This document shows positions 43,464-51,804 of a stretch of 64,000 nt of DNA, in pieces. The position numbers were made by a program, and so were the translations under genes. The notes under the pieces are model-generated. The model worked only from the letters and a program-made list of their open reading frames with translations. It was not told where the DNA came from and searched no databases. This DNA comes from Melioribacteraceae bacterium (GTDB taxonomy: Bacteria > Bacteroidota > Ignavibacteria > Ignavibacteriales > Melioribacteraceae), in contig JAEINS010000012.1 of NCBI GenBank assembly GCA_016342755.1, positions 62,001 through 126,000 of the forward strand, written 5' to 3'. The stretch's first letter is position 1. Every line of letters begins with the position of its first letter.

Positions 43464-44918
43464 TTATTTTAGACCTAATTCTTTACAAAGTCTATGATAA
43501 TTTGGAGGTGCAATTCCTAATTTATTAGATGCATCGGCATCAGAAGAAGACTTATCGCGGGCAAACTTAATATATCGGCGTCTAAATTCTCTTTCCACAT
43601 TTTTTAAAGGTTCAATTTCATCTTTCATGGTCAGATCATCAACAGTTGAATCGAGTATGCTTTTCTCAGATCTTCCGAATATGGCGTTTTTAACAGAATC
43701 AGCAGTAATTTTTCCGTCTGAATAAAATAGAAGCCTTTGAACAACATTTTTAAGTTCGCGGACATTACCAGGCCAGTTATATTTTTCAAGAGCGGCATAA
43801 ATGTTCTCATCAACATCCGGCATTGGTTTTCCCATTTCGCTGGTAAAAAGTCTAAAAAAGTGGTTTGTTAATTGTGCAATATCATCTTTACGTTCAGTTA
43901 ACGGTTTAATTGATATCTGAACTACATTTAATCTATAATATAAATCTTCTCTAAATCGTTTAGCTTTAATTTCTTCTTCAAGATTTTTATTTGTCGCGGC
44001 AATTACTCTTACATCAACCTTAATACTTTTGGTTCTACCAATTTTTTCAATTTCGCCTTCCTGCAAAACTCTTAAAAGTTTTACCTGGGCATTTAAAGGA
44101 AGTTCAGAAACTTCGTCTAAAAAGATAGTCCCGTTGTTTGCTAATTCAAAAAGACCTTCTTTTTTATTACCGGCTCCGGTAAAAGCTCCTTTTTCATAAC
44201 CAAAAAGTTCACTTTCAATTAAATCGTTTGGAAGACTGCCGCAATTTATTGGCACAAAGTTTTCAAATTTCCTTTTACTTCTGTAATGAATATTATACGC
44301 TACTAATTCTTTTCCGGTACCGGAAGGACCAAATACTAAGGTGGAAATATCACTCTCCGCTAGTTTTTTAATATCCTGCTGTAATCTTCTCATCGTTTCT
44401 GAAACTGAGACAAGAGTTTTTCTTTTAAGAATTTCTTCAATATTCTTTTTTAGTTTCTGATTTGACTTGCTGCTGTGAAGTTCTAAAAGTCTTTTTTCAT
44501 AGGCATTAAAGATACTCATTATAAAATCAGTAGGCTGATAAATGGATTCTTCAATATCACCGGGATACTTTGTGCAGTACCAAAATGCGCCGGCTTCTAT
44601 AAGTCGGTTGGCAAAATTAAAATCAGATACATTTATAGTTAGTTTTGTTATAACAATAATTTGATAACTCGGATCAACATTTTTTATACTTCGTATTAAA
44701 TCCTCGCCTCTAAGCGCTCCGGCAATTTGGAAATCCATAATAATTACATCATAACCTGTGGTGTCGCTAGTTAATATATCCAAGGCATCTACACCGCTGG
44801 AAACAACATTTTTTATATTAAGCTTATCCGGAAATATTTTTATTGTATTCCTGACTCGGTTTACATCAAAATCTTCATCTTCAATTAGCAGAATATTTAT
44901 TTTATTATCTGTTACCAT
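43464..44918 (-). CDS. Sigma-54-dependent response regulator (NtrC family)
   Basis: A 484-residue activator with three domains. The receiver (about 8-125) has the acidic pair Glu13/Asp14 and phosphoacceptor Asp62 in VIIMDFQ. The AAA+ domain (about 170-400) has Walker A GPSGTGKE, the sigma-54 contact loop GAFTGA (244-249) and Walker B IFLDEV. The C-terminal Fis-type helix-turn-helix ends DASNKLGIAPPNYHRLCKELGL. It should drive open-complex formation at -24/-12 promoters once phosphorylated by the kinase encoded 12 bases upstream. Probable targets are glucan genes around it, which is inference from position. Confidence 0.93.
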   Translation of the reverse strand: MVTDNKINILLIEDEDFDVNRVRNTIKIFPDKLNIKNVVSSGVDALDILTSDTTGYDVIIMDFQIAGALRGEDLIRSIKNVDPSYQIIVITKLTINVSDFNFANRLIEAGAFWYCTKYPGDIEESIYQPTDFIMSIFNAYEKRLLELHSSKSNQKLKKNIEEILKRKTLVSVSETMRRLQQDIKKLAESDISTLVFGPSGTGKELVAYNIHYRSKRKFENFVPINCGSLPNDLIESELFGYEKGAFTGAGNKKEGLFELANNGTIFLDEVSELPLNAQVKLLRVLQEGEIEKIGRTKSIKVDVRVIAATNKNLEEEIKAKRFREDLYYRLNVVQISIKPLTERKDDIAQLTNHFFRLFTSEMGKPMPDVDENIYAALEKYNWPGNVRELKNVVQRLLFYSDGKITADSVKNAIFGRSEKSILDSTVDDLTMKDEIEPLKNVEREFRRRYIKFARDKSSSDADASNKLGIAPPNYHRLCKELGLK

Positions 44919-44930
44919 TTTATGTCCAAT

Positions 44931-46409
44931 TTAATTTTTAATACTAATTTCGAAACAAGCGCCTTTGCCTGCCGTTTTATTATAAGAATCTAATTTCCAT
45001 CCGCATCGTTTTGTAGCCATTTCGTAAGCAATATAACAACCATATCCGCTATTTTCGGAAGTAGTTTTGGAACTAATATTTTGTTCGAAAATTTTCTTAA
45101 TACCGTCATCGTTTAAAGTTAACATTTCATCACTAAATCCATTGCCATTATCACTAATAAACAGATTTGTTATTCCTGTCTCCGGGTTATACCGCGTTTT
45201 AATTGTAACTTCAACAGGTTCAACTCCGGAATGATCTATACAATTTTGTATAAGAGGTTCAATAATTTCCCAAACTACAAATTCATTTATATGTATAAGC
45301 GGAATATTTTCATCATGTTCAACCTTAAATTTAAAAACATCCGTATGCTGCGAAATTCTTAAAAATATATGATTTAAAATAAAATCAATTACATCATTTA
45401 AGTTTGTTCTGAACATCTGATTTCTGATTGTACTTACAGGCGGATCAAATGATTTCATATCATAAATTACTCTTGAAATAAAATTAGAGTATTTTACAAC
45501 TCTGTCTTTTAATTCTAAAAAGTTTTCATAAGTAACATTGCGTAAATCATCTTTTATAAATCCCATAACCTTTTCGGCTTTATGATGAGTATGATATATA
45601 CGCTGCGCAAACTGCGACTCTTTATCAAAATGAATCTGTTCCATTAAATGTTTTTCATTTTCTTCATAAAGTTTTCTTTGAACATCATCCCTTTCTTTAA
45701 CCGTAAACGAAGAAATATAATACATTGCCAATAATCCAAGTAAAATTAATGACGAGTAAATAACAGCAGCTTCATCATAGCTCGAAATTATTTCGTCGGA
45801 TATATTACTGAAATCCGGAGTCTTCTTTAAATAAATTAATCCCAGATATTCGCCGTTGGGAACAAATGGCACAAAAATGTGGAATGTAGTTTCATCAATT
45901 AATATACTGTGTATTTCATCAAATTCATGTATTCCCTTTTCAAGCTGTTTAAAATACTTTACAGCTTCTAAATGTTTAGAAGTATTATCCGAAACTAATT
46001 TATTGTTTTCCTTCAAAAAGTTATAAAGCGATTTCCCATCATCTAAGACAATATTTTTACCGTGCGAATGAACCAGCAGACAAACATCATTTGTGTTTTT
46101 CTGCAAGAGCTGCTGACTAAAAATAATATTGAACGATTTGATAATATTTGTCTTTTTAGATTCGCTTTCTATCTCTTTTACATTAATATTTTCAAGCAGC
46201 ATTTCCAAAGAAGTAGTTACCAGATTTGCCATATTCTCAACAGATTCTCTTTGATACAATTGCTGTGTATTTACAAGGTAATTATGCAAATAATTTTTTT
46301 GAATAAATGATAATGTTAATTGGAAAATTATCATTACAACAAAAATCACAGTCAGATGTTTAAACTCAAATCTGTATCTTTTAATACCTTCGGCTAATTT
46401 GTTTAACAT
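44931..46409 (-). CDS. Membrane sensor histidine kinase
   Basis: A 492-residue kinase with membrane helices at about 19-38 and 215-234 enclosing a periplasmic sensor domain of some 175 residues. A coiled segment then leads to an unusual dimerisation helix: RIYHTHHKAEKVMGF, with candidate phosphoacceptors His273, His275 and His276 instead of the common H-E-x-R-T-P motif. The HATPase domain is complete: N box EPLIQNCIDHSG, G1 ISDNGNGF, G2 SGYGCYIAYEM. It lies between the solute-binding protein gene and the response regulator gene with gaps of 9 and 12 bases, so the three form one operon and presumably one signalling path. Confidence 0.88.
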   Translation of the reverse strand: MLNKLAEGIKRYRFEFKHLTVIFVVMIIFQLTLSFIQKNYLHNYLVNTQQLYQRESVENMANLVTTSLEMLLENINVKEIESESKKTNIIKSFNIIFSQQLLQKNTNDVCLLVHSHGKNIVLDDGKSLYNFLKENNKLVSDNTSKHLEAVKYFKQLEKGIHEFDEIHSILIDETTFHIFVPFVPNGEYLGLIYLKKTPDFSNISDEIISSYDEAAVIYSSLILLGLLAMYYISSFTVKERDDVQRKLYEENEKHLMEQIHFDKESQFAQRIYHTHHKAEKVMGFIKDDLRNVTYENFLELKDRVVKYSNFISRVIYDMKSFDPPVSTIRNQMFRTNLNDVIDFILNHIFLRISQHTDVFKFKVEHDENIPLIHINEFVVWEIIEPLIQNCIDHSGVEPVEVTIKTRYNPETGITNLFISDNGNGFSDEMLTLNDDGIKKIFEQNISSKTTSENSGYGCYIAYEMATKRCGWKLDSYNKTAGKGACFEISIKN

Positions 46410-46418
46410 ATAAAACCT

Positions 46419-47723
46419 TTAATGAATAATCATTTTATTATTTCTTATATATTGGTTCATTTTTTTTAATGCGTGATTGACCGTAATTTCTTTATCAATA
46501 GCCAGCTTTGCAAAATGCGAAACTATATCCGAAATTCTTGTGTAATCTTCCCAAAACGGTCTTAATACACCGTCTTTAAATACGGATTTGTAAAATTTTA
46601 ATTTTTCATTTTCTGAATTATATAATTCTTTTATTACTGGAAGTGAACTTGCGTTATTTAATAAAAAAAGCTGATTTTCCTCTTCCAGCAAAAATTTAAT
46701 AAATTTTAGTGAAGCTGATTTGTTTTTAGAATATTTTGAAACCATAAGATTCCATCCTCCAAAAACGTAAGCCGGTCTTGTTCCTTCAAAATGCGGCAGC
46801 GGAGCGGCAAAATAGTTATCGATGTTTTTTCTGGATTTTTCATGATGAAGAAGATTCTTACGGAATGACGGCCATGTTCTTAGAAAAAAGCCATCGTTTT
46901 CGCTATACATTTTTAAGCACGCGTTTTCTTCAACTGATGTTACAGCACTTGGAGTATATTTATATGAGTTCACAAGATCAACTAATAACTCGAGAGCTTT
47001 TTTTGCTTCATCTCTTTCAAAGTCCAATTTATCTTCATTAAAAAAATCTCTGTTCTGGTTAAGAATTAATTCAAAATAACCGCAAATCAAACCCTCGTAA
47101 CTATCTGCCGGGAAAAAGTAAAATTTATCTTCATCATTTAATTCGCTGCCAAGTTTTATAAAATCTTCCCATGTTATAGAGTTTTTAAGTTTGTACATTA
47201 TTTCATCTGAATTCTCTAAACGTTCAATCATATCTTTTCTATAACAAAGAACACCAATATCAATCTGTAATGGAATCGCCACAAGTTTATTGTCATAATA
47301 ACATGCGTCCATAGCATAATTAATTATTTTTTCTCTTTCTACAGTCGAAAAACTATTACTTAACGGTTCTGCCCATCGCGCAAATCGTCCAGTCCAGATA
47401 TAATCAATGGCAAAAATATCAATTCTGTCACTTTTACTTCTTAAAGCCCGGGTAAATAATTCTTTACGTTCGTTAGTTGTGAAAATATCAAAATCGAAGT
47501 TGATTGGAATAACCTTTATCTGACCTTCGTATTGCTTGTTAAATTTATCAATAACTTTAAATTCATTTTCGCCAAAATAATTGGCATAATATACTTCCGC
47601 GATTTTATCGGATTTAAACTTATAGGAATAGTCAGAAATTATATAGAAAGATAAAATCATTAAGATTACAGCAATAACAGAAATTGAAATAAAATTCTTC
47701 TTTTTGGCAAATAATCTATTCAT
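46419..47723 (-). CDS. Membrane-anchored extracellular solute-binding protein (sensory)
   Basis: A 434-residue protein of the family 1 (sugar-type) ABC solute-binding fold: KVIDKFNKQYEGQIKVIPIN, IFAIDYIWTGRFARWAEPLS, YYDNKLVAIPLQIDIGVLCYRKDM and AYVFGGWNLMVSKYSKN are typical phrases. It has an N-terminal hydrophobic helix (about 12-30) without lipobox or clear cleavage site, so it is probably anchored in the inner membrane facing the periplasm. No ABC permease or ATPase gene is nearby. Followed by a kinase and a regulator gene, it most likely presents a bound sugar to the kinase instead of a transporter. SD GAGGTAAG precedes the ATG. Confidence 0.85.
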   Translation of the reverse strand: MNRLFAKKKNFISISVIAVILMILSFYIISDYSYKFKSDKIAEVYYANYFGENEFKVIDKFNKQYEGQIKVIPINFDFDIFTTNERKELFTRALRSKSDRIDIFAIDYIWTGRFARWAEPLSNSFSTVEREKIINYAMDACYYDNKLVAIPLQIDIGVLCYRKDMIERLENSDEIMYKLKNSITWEDFIKLGSELNDEDKFYFFPADSYEGLICGYFELILNQNRDFFNEDKLDFERDEAKKALELLVDLVNSYKYTPSAVTSVEENACLKMYSENDGFFLRTWPSFRKNLLHHEKSRKNIDNYFAAPLPHFEGTRPAYVFGGWNLMVSKYSKNKSASLKFIKFLLEEENQLFLLNNASSLPVIKELYNSENEKLKFYKSVFKDGVLRPFWEDYTRISDIVSHFAKLAIDKEITVNHALKKMNQYIRNNKMIIH

Positions 47724-47762
47724 CTTACCTCTTCAGTAACGTATTTTAATTTGGTATAATTA

Positions 47763-47777
47763 TTATCATTTTGATAA
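47763..47777. promoter_or_regulatory. Inverted repeat TTATCA-N3-TGATAA in the sensory operon leader
   Basis: TTATCA (47763-47768) and TGATAA (47772-47777) are exact inverted copies around TTT, 40 bases before the solute-binding protein start codon. More ATTATCA copies lie between here and 47810. It may be a regulator site or a leader hairpin. Confidence 0.35.
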
Positions 47778-47814
47778 CCAATATACTCATTTTTTATTAT
47801 TATCAAATATGATT

Positions 47815-47830
47815 AGCAAAATATGAGCCA
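47815..47830 (-). promoter_or_regulatory. Sigma-54 (-24/-12) promoter candidate of the sensory operon
   Basis: The - strand reads TGGCTCATATTTTGCT, against the consensus TGGCACG-N4-TTGCW. Nine of eleven defined positions match, including the invariant GG and GC at the right spacing. A start site about 12 bases on would give a leader of roughly 80 bases before the solute-binding protein gene. Sigma-54 control would allow positive autoregulation by the response regulator. Confidence 0.5.
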
Positions 47831-47914
47831 AAACCTTAACTTTTATTATTGTTTATAACAGAATATATTGGTCTGGATTTTGTTTTTAACTTAATTTTAA
47901 CTTTAGGAACACAA

Positions 47915-49720
47915 ATGAAGAAATCTTTATTAGTAATATTGTTCTCATTATTAGTATCAGTATCATTGCTTGCGCAAAATAATCTTTTAGTTGATTTGGG
48001 ATTTGATAAAATATATTCGGATGAATTTATAGAACGATTTGAAATGAATCCGATTATAAAGGGAAATAAAAATTTAGACAGCCTAAAGAAGGAATTCTTA
48101 TATACTTTAATTGCCGAAAAACTTTGGTCAAAGGAATCTGCTGACAAAGGATTATTAAATAGTGATTATGTGAAATATTCATTAGAAAGTATGGAAAAAC
48201 TGTTTGTTAAAGATGCTTTATATAATTTGGAAATTAATGCTAAAGTCAGGATAACAAGTGAACTGCTTAATGAAGGTATAAATAGAAGCGCGTTAGAATT
48301 AAGGGTGAAATATATTTACGCGAATGATGAGATTGAAATAAAAAACATTTATGACGAAATATTAAAATTCAGTTCTAAAGATTCTATAACTTTTATTGAA
48401 AAGAAATATCTTTCACAAATAGAAAGCATTCCGGTTGTTTTTGGTCAGATGGAAAAACAATACGAGGACTTATTATTTTCAATGAATCCAAAAGAATTTT
48501 CAAAACCACAGCTTACTAAACAAGGCTGGATCATTTTTTATATTGCAAATAAAATTGAAAGAATACTTCCAAAACCATCCGAGTTTGAGGAAATTCATAA
48601 GAATGTTAAAACAATAATTGAAGACAGGCAAATTGCCAAATTGCAATCAGATTTTTATGACAAGTACATAAAGGGAAATGAAGTTAAAGCTGAAATAAAG
48701 CTTTATAAACCGTTATTAAACGAAATTATCAAAATTGCTGCTGAAAAAAAATCATTAGAGAATTTATCGGATTCATCAAATATAATTTTAGATTTTAACC
48801 AAATATTGAAAATAGAAAACTCATTTTCTCCTAGTGAATTAGATGAAATATTTATAAAATTTAATACTAATCCCATTAAACTTAAATCATTTTTAAGGGA
48901 ATTATCTTTTTGGGGATTAGAAGTTCCGTTCCCTTACGATGAAGAGTCTTGTCTAAAATGTCTCAGCTCTTTTACAAGAGAGTTTATTCAGTCAGAAATA
49001 ATTGCGCAAATTGGATATAAAAGGAATTTGCAGCAAACTTCTTCTGTTGGGAAATCACTGAAAATGTGGCATGACAGTTATAGCTCAAAGTATTATATGC
49101 ATAAATTTGTCGATTCAGCAAAAGTATCGGATGAAACTGCAAGAAGATTATTAGCTAACAATAATCCGGAAAATAATTTTACTACTGAATTTGTGGAAAT
49201 TTACAATAAACAATTGAACTCAATTTCATTGGTTCTGGATGAACTTGATAAAGGAATTCAGTTTGAAGCATTGGCAAATAAGTTTAATGAAAGAGATTCT
49301 AAATTTGATAAAAATATTTTCACATCAGATAATAATGAGTATTTACGAATAATAGATAATTTGAAGCCGGGTGAAATTTACGGTCCTATCCCTAATAATG
49401 GCGGATATTCTGTAATTAAGTGTAAAGAAAATACAAGTGAAGCGGAATTAGTTGCAGATGACAGCAGACTTAAGGATTTTAAGCAAAAGGTATTTATGAG
49501 AAATCTTGATAAGCTTTATAATTCTAAAACTCTAAAGTTCGCTGAAGGATATGATATTAAAATAAATTATAGCGGACTGGAAAAAGTTAATGTTTCTAAG
49601 TTAAATGTTTTTGTACACAGGCAAATTGGTTTTGGCGGAAGAATTTCGGCTGTTCCGGTTTTAACACCGTTATATAAATGGTTTAAAGATTATAAAAAAC
49701 AAAAAGAATTAAAATTGTAG
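47915..49720 (+). CDS. SurA/PpiC-like periplasmic peptidyl-prolyl isomerase-type chaperone
   Basis: A 601-residue exported protein (signal peptide to about LLAQ). Two stretches resemble parvulin (PpiC/rotamase) domains in degenerate form: one around IPVVFGQMEKQYEDLLFSMN and KPQLTKQGWIIFYI, the other around GIQFEALANKF, LKPGEIYGPI and GGYSVIKCK. The layout is that of SurA or PrsA-like folding helpers for outer-membrane proteins. Catalytic activity is doubtful, as the typical parvulin residues are poorly kept. I start it at the ATG at 47915 with AGGAACACAA before it, not at the longer open frame. It is transcribed away from the sensory operon across a 191-base shared promoter region. Confidence 0.7.
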   Translation: MKKSLLVILFSLLVSVSLLAQNNLLVDLGFDKIYSDEFIERFEMNPIIKGNKNLDSLKKEFLYTLIAEKLWSKESADKGLLNSDYVKYSLESMEKLFVKDALYNLEINAKVRITSELLNEGINRSALELRVKYIYANDEIEIKNIYDEILKFSSKDSITFIEKKYLSQIESIPVVFGQMEKQYEDLLFSMNPKEFSKPQLTKQGWIIFYIANKIERILPKPSEFEEIHKNVKTIIEDRQIAKLQSDFYDKYIKGNEVKAEIKLYKPLLNEIIKIAAEKKSLENLSDSSNIILDFNQILKIENSFSPSELDEIFIKFNTNPIKLKSFLRELSFWGLEVPFPYDEESCLKCLSSFTREFIQSEIIAQIGYKRNLQQTSSVGKSLKMWHDSYSSKYYMHKFVDSAKVSDETARRLLANNNPENNFTTEFVEIYNKQLNSISLVLDELDKGIQFEALANKFNERDSKFDKNIFTSDNNEYLRIIDNLKPGEIYGPIPNNGGYSVIKCKENTSEAELVADDSRLKDFKQKVFMRNLDKLYNSKTLKFAEGYDIKINYSGLEKVNVSKLNVFVHRQIGFGGRISAVPVLTPLYKWFKDYKKQKELKL

Positions 49721-49787
49721 AATTGATTAAACTTTCTAATAAAAATCCCGAATATAGACTAAGTTTTTAATCTTATTGGAGGTTTTG

Positions 49788-49940
49788 ATGTTATCTTTGC
49801 TATTGGGTATTCTTATTGGCTGGTCAATATTGTTTGTAATTTCGGCTTCTCTATTCAGATATTTTATTAAAGATGATATTAAAACCCGGAATAAATACTT
49901 AACAGAAATGGCTGAACTAAATGCAGATTACTACAATTAG
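49788..49940 (+). CDS. 50-residue single-pass membrane protein
   Basis: A short frame with a near-perfect SD, GGAGGT, 4 bases before the ATG. It encodes a 50-residue protein: one hydrophobic helix (about 2-24, LSLLLGILIGWSILFVISA) followed by a charged tail ending NADYYN. Its stop overlaps the end of the convergent CLC gene by 4 bases. The strong SD, a complete membrane helix with positive-inside flank (RYFIKDDIKTR) and the fit into an otherwise empty gap support a real gene. No family recognised. Confidence 0.6.
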   Translation: MLSLLLGILIGWSILFVISASLFRYFIKDDIKTRNKYLTEMAELNADYYN

Positions 49941-51757
49941 TCCATTCCCAGTTCTACAGTGCTTTGCTGAATAAAAACTTCTTTCTGATATTTACGCAAC
50001 AGATTTGTTCTAGAGACAATTCCTTCTAATTTACCCTCTTTGTTTAAGACTGGTAGAAAATCGAATTCCCCTCCCTCAAAGAGATTAAATGCTTTTTCCG
50101 CTGTATCATCTATATTAACAAATTGAATCTTCTTTGTCATGAAATCTCTGGCAATTAAAAATTGCTGAATATGTTTTGTTTCATCGTCTAAAAGAGTATC
50201 TCTAATATTCTCAAAACTAATTTCCCCAACTATATTATCTTTAATATCCTTAACCAATAACAAGTTATAATGCGATTTTCTAATTACATCTAAAGTTTTT
50301 TTGAATGTAAAGTTATCGAGTATAAAATCATAATCGTCTTCTACTATAGTAGAGATTTCTATTTTCTTTAAGACTGAAGTTTTTCTTCCGTAAATATCAA
50401 TTTCTTTACCGCGTCTTAGGAAATTAAGCGAATAAAGATCCCCTTTTAAAACAACTTTAGAAACGGTTGTCGCAATAATTATTGTTAACATTAATGGTAA
50501 TATTACTTCATAATCATTCGTCATTTCAAAGATCATTATAAGTGCGGTGAGCGATGCGTGTGTAGTACCGGCAACCACTGCCGCCATTCCAACTAAAGCA
50601 TACGATCCCGGCATAATTCCTAATTCGGGGAACATGTAATTAATAATCTGCCCAAACAACCCGCCTAACATAGCACCGGTAAAAATACTTGGCGCAAAAG
50701 TTCCTCCATTTCCGCCTGATCCAATTGTCATTGCAGTTGCAACAGGTTTTAAAAATAATAATGCTAAGAGCATAATAAAAGTTTCGCTATTGCTTAATGC
50801 CAGATTAACTGAATCATAAGAAAACCCATAAACTCCCGGTAAAAATATTCCAATAACTCCAACAACTAAACCGCCAATTGCCGGTTTGAAAATTTTAGAA
50901 ACTTTTATTTTTGTCCAAAATTCTTCTATATAATAAAATACTTTTACAAAATAAATTGCCACTAAACCACTCAGCAATCCTAAAATAACATAAAAAATCA
51001 GTTCGTAATTTGATATCAATTCATAAGAAGGTAAACTAAATGAAGTTTCATTACCTAAATAACTTCTTGATAAAGCAGTCGCAAAAACCGTTGAAATGAT
51101 AATTGGACTAAAAGTTTTTGCCCGAAATGTTCTAAGTAAAATTTCCATTGCAAATAACGCTCCGCCCAGCGGCGCGTTAAAAGCCGCTGCTAAACCAGCA
51201 GCACCGCCACAACCTACAAGTATACGTAATCTATCGGGTGTAAGATGAAATAATCTGCCAAAGGAAGAGGCGATTGATGCGCCTATTTGAACAATAGGTC
51301 CTTCCTTACCGCCGGCTCCTCCGGTTCCTATACTTAGCGCTGAGCCAATTATTTTCTTAACTGCTATAGAACCTTTAATAATTCCGTCTTTCGAGGCTAT
51401 AGCGTCAATAACGTTCGGAATTCCTTCCCCTTCTTCCCCTTTCTCAAAATAGTGGGAAATAAGTCCTACTAATAGTCCGCCTATTGCAGGAATACATATA
51501 AGAATTATTCGTACCTGCCAGTCATCAGATCCAATAAACGTTTCCATGTCAAAAAATGATGTCCCTTTATTAAAGAATAATTCTTCAATAAAGTGAATTG
51601 CTTCATGAAATATTATAGCTCCAATTCCACCTAGAATACCAACAATTCCACCTAGAATAATAAGAGAATTATCTTGAGACAGCTTTATTTTTTCGAGGAA
51701 GTTTTGAAAAGATTTTTTTTTTGATTGATTATTATTAGAAGATTTCAATTTTTTCAT
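49937..51757 (-). CDS. CLC-type chloride channel/transporter with CBS domains
   Basis: A 606-residue membrane protein of the CLC family with a cytoplasmic CBS pair (about 470-600, with DFMTKKIQFVNIDDTAEKAF). The gating phrase GGAGGKEGPIVQIG carries the external Glu (Glu152), and GSGGNGGTFAPSIFTGAMLGG holds the later pore motif. The usual GSGIP filter near residue 110 reads GEGIP, so the serine that binds chloride in E. coli ClC is a glutamate here. Transport mode and ion preference are therefore open. It begins just after the terminator of the ricT operon and faces the 50-residue gene. Confidence 0.9.
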   Translation of the reverse strand: MKKLKSSNNNQSKKKSFQNFLEKIKLSQDNSLIILGGIVGILGGIGAIIFHEAIHFIEELFFNKGTSFFDMETFIGSDDWQVRIILICIPAIGGLLVGLISHYFEKGEEGEGIPNVIDAIASKDGIIKGSIAVKKIIGSALSIGTGGAGGKEGPIVQIGASIASSFGRLFHLTPDRLRILVGCGGAAGLAAAFNAPLGGALFAMEILLRTFRAKTFSPIIISTVFATALSRSYLGNETSFSLPSYELISNYELIFYVILGLLSGLVAIYFVKVFYYIEEFWTKIKVSKIFKPAIGGLVVGVIGIFLPGVYGFSYDSVNLALSNSETFIMLLALLFLKPVATAMTIGSGGNGGTFAPSIFTGAMLGGLFGQIINYMFPELGIMPGSYALVGMAAVVAGTTHASLTALIMIFEMTNDYEVILPLMLTIIIATTVSKVVLKGDLYSLNFLRRGKEIDIYGRKTSVLKKIEISTIVEDDYDFILDNFTFKKTLDVIRKSHYNLLLVKDIKDNIVGEISFENIRDTLLDDETKHIQQFLIARDFMTKKIQFVNIDDTAEKAFNLFEGGEFDFLPVLNKEGKLEGIVSRTNLLRKYQKEVFIQQSTVELGMD

Positions 51758-51771
51758 TACTCATATTAAAA

Positions 51772-51798
51772 TGCAAAAGACCAATATTATTGGTCTTT
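51772..51798 (-). terminator. Terminator after the PSP1/RicT-like gene
   Basis: AAAGACCAAT (51776-51785) and ATTGGTCTTT (51789-51798) form a perfect 10-base-pair stem with a 3-base loop. On the - strand the stem is followed by TTTGCATTTT. It begins 6 bases after the PSP1 gene stop and ends the housekeeping series before the CLC gene. Confidence 0.7.
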
Positions 51799-51804
51799 AT
51801 AAAA

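Noticed and set aside
46419-47723. ABC sugar importer with the solute-binding protein
   Set aside because: No permease or ATPase gene is found on either side; the neighbours are a kinase and a regulator.
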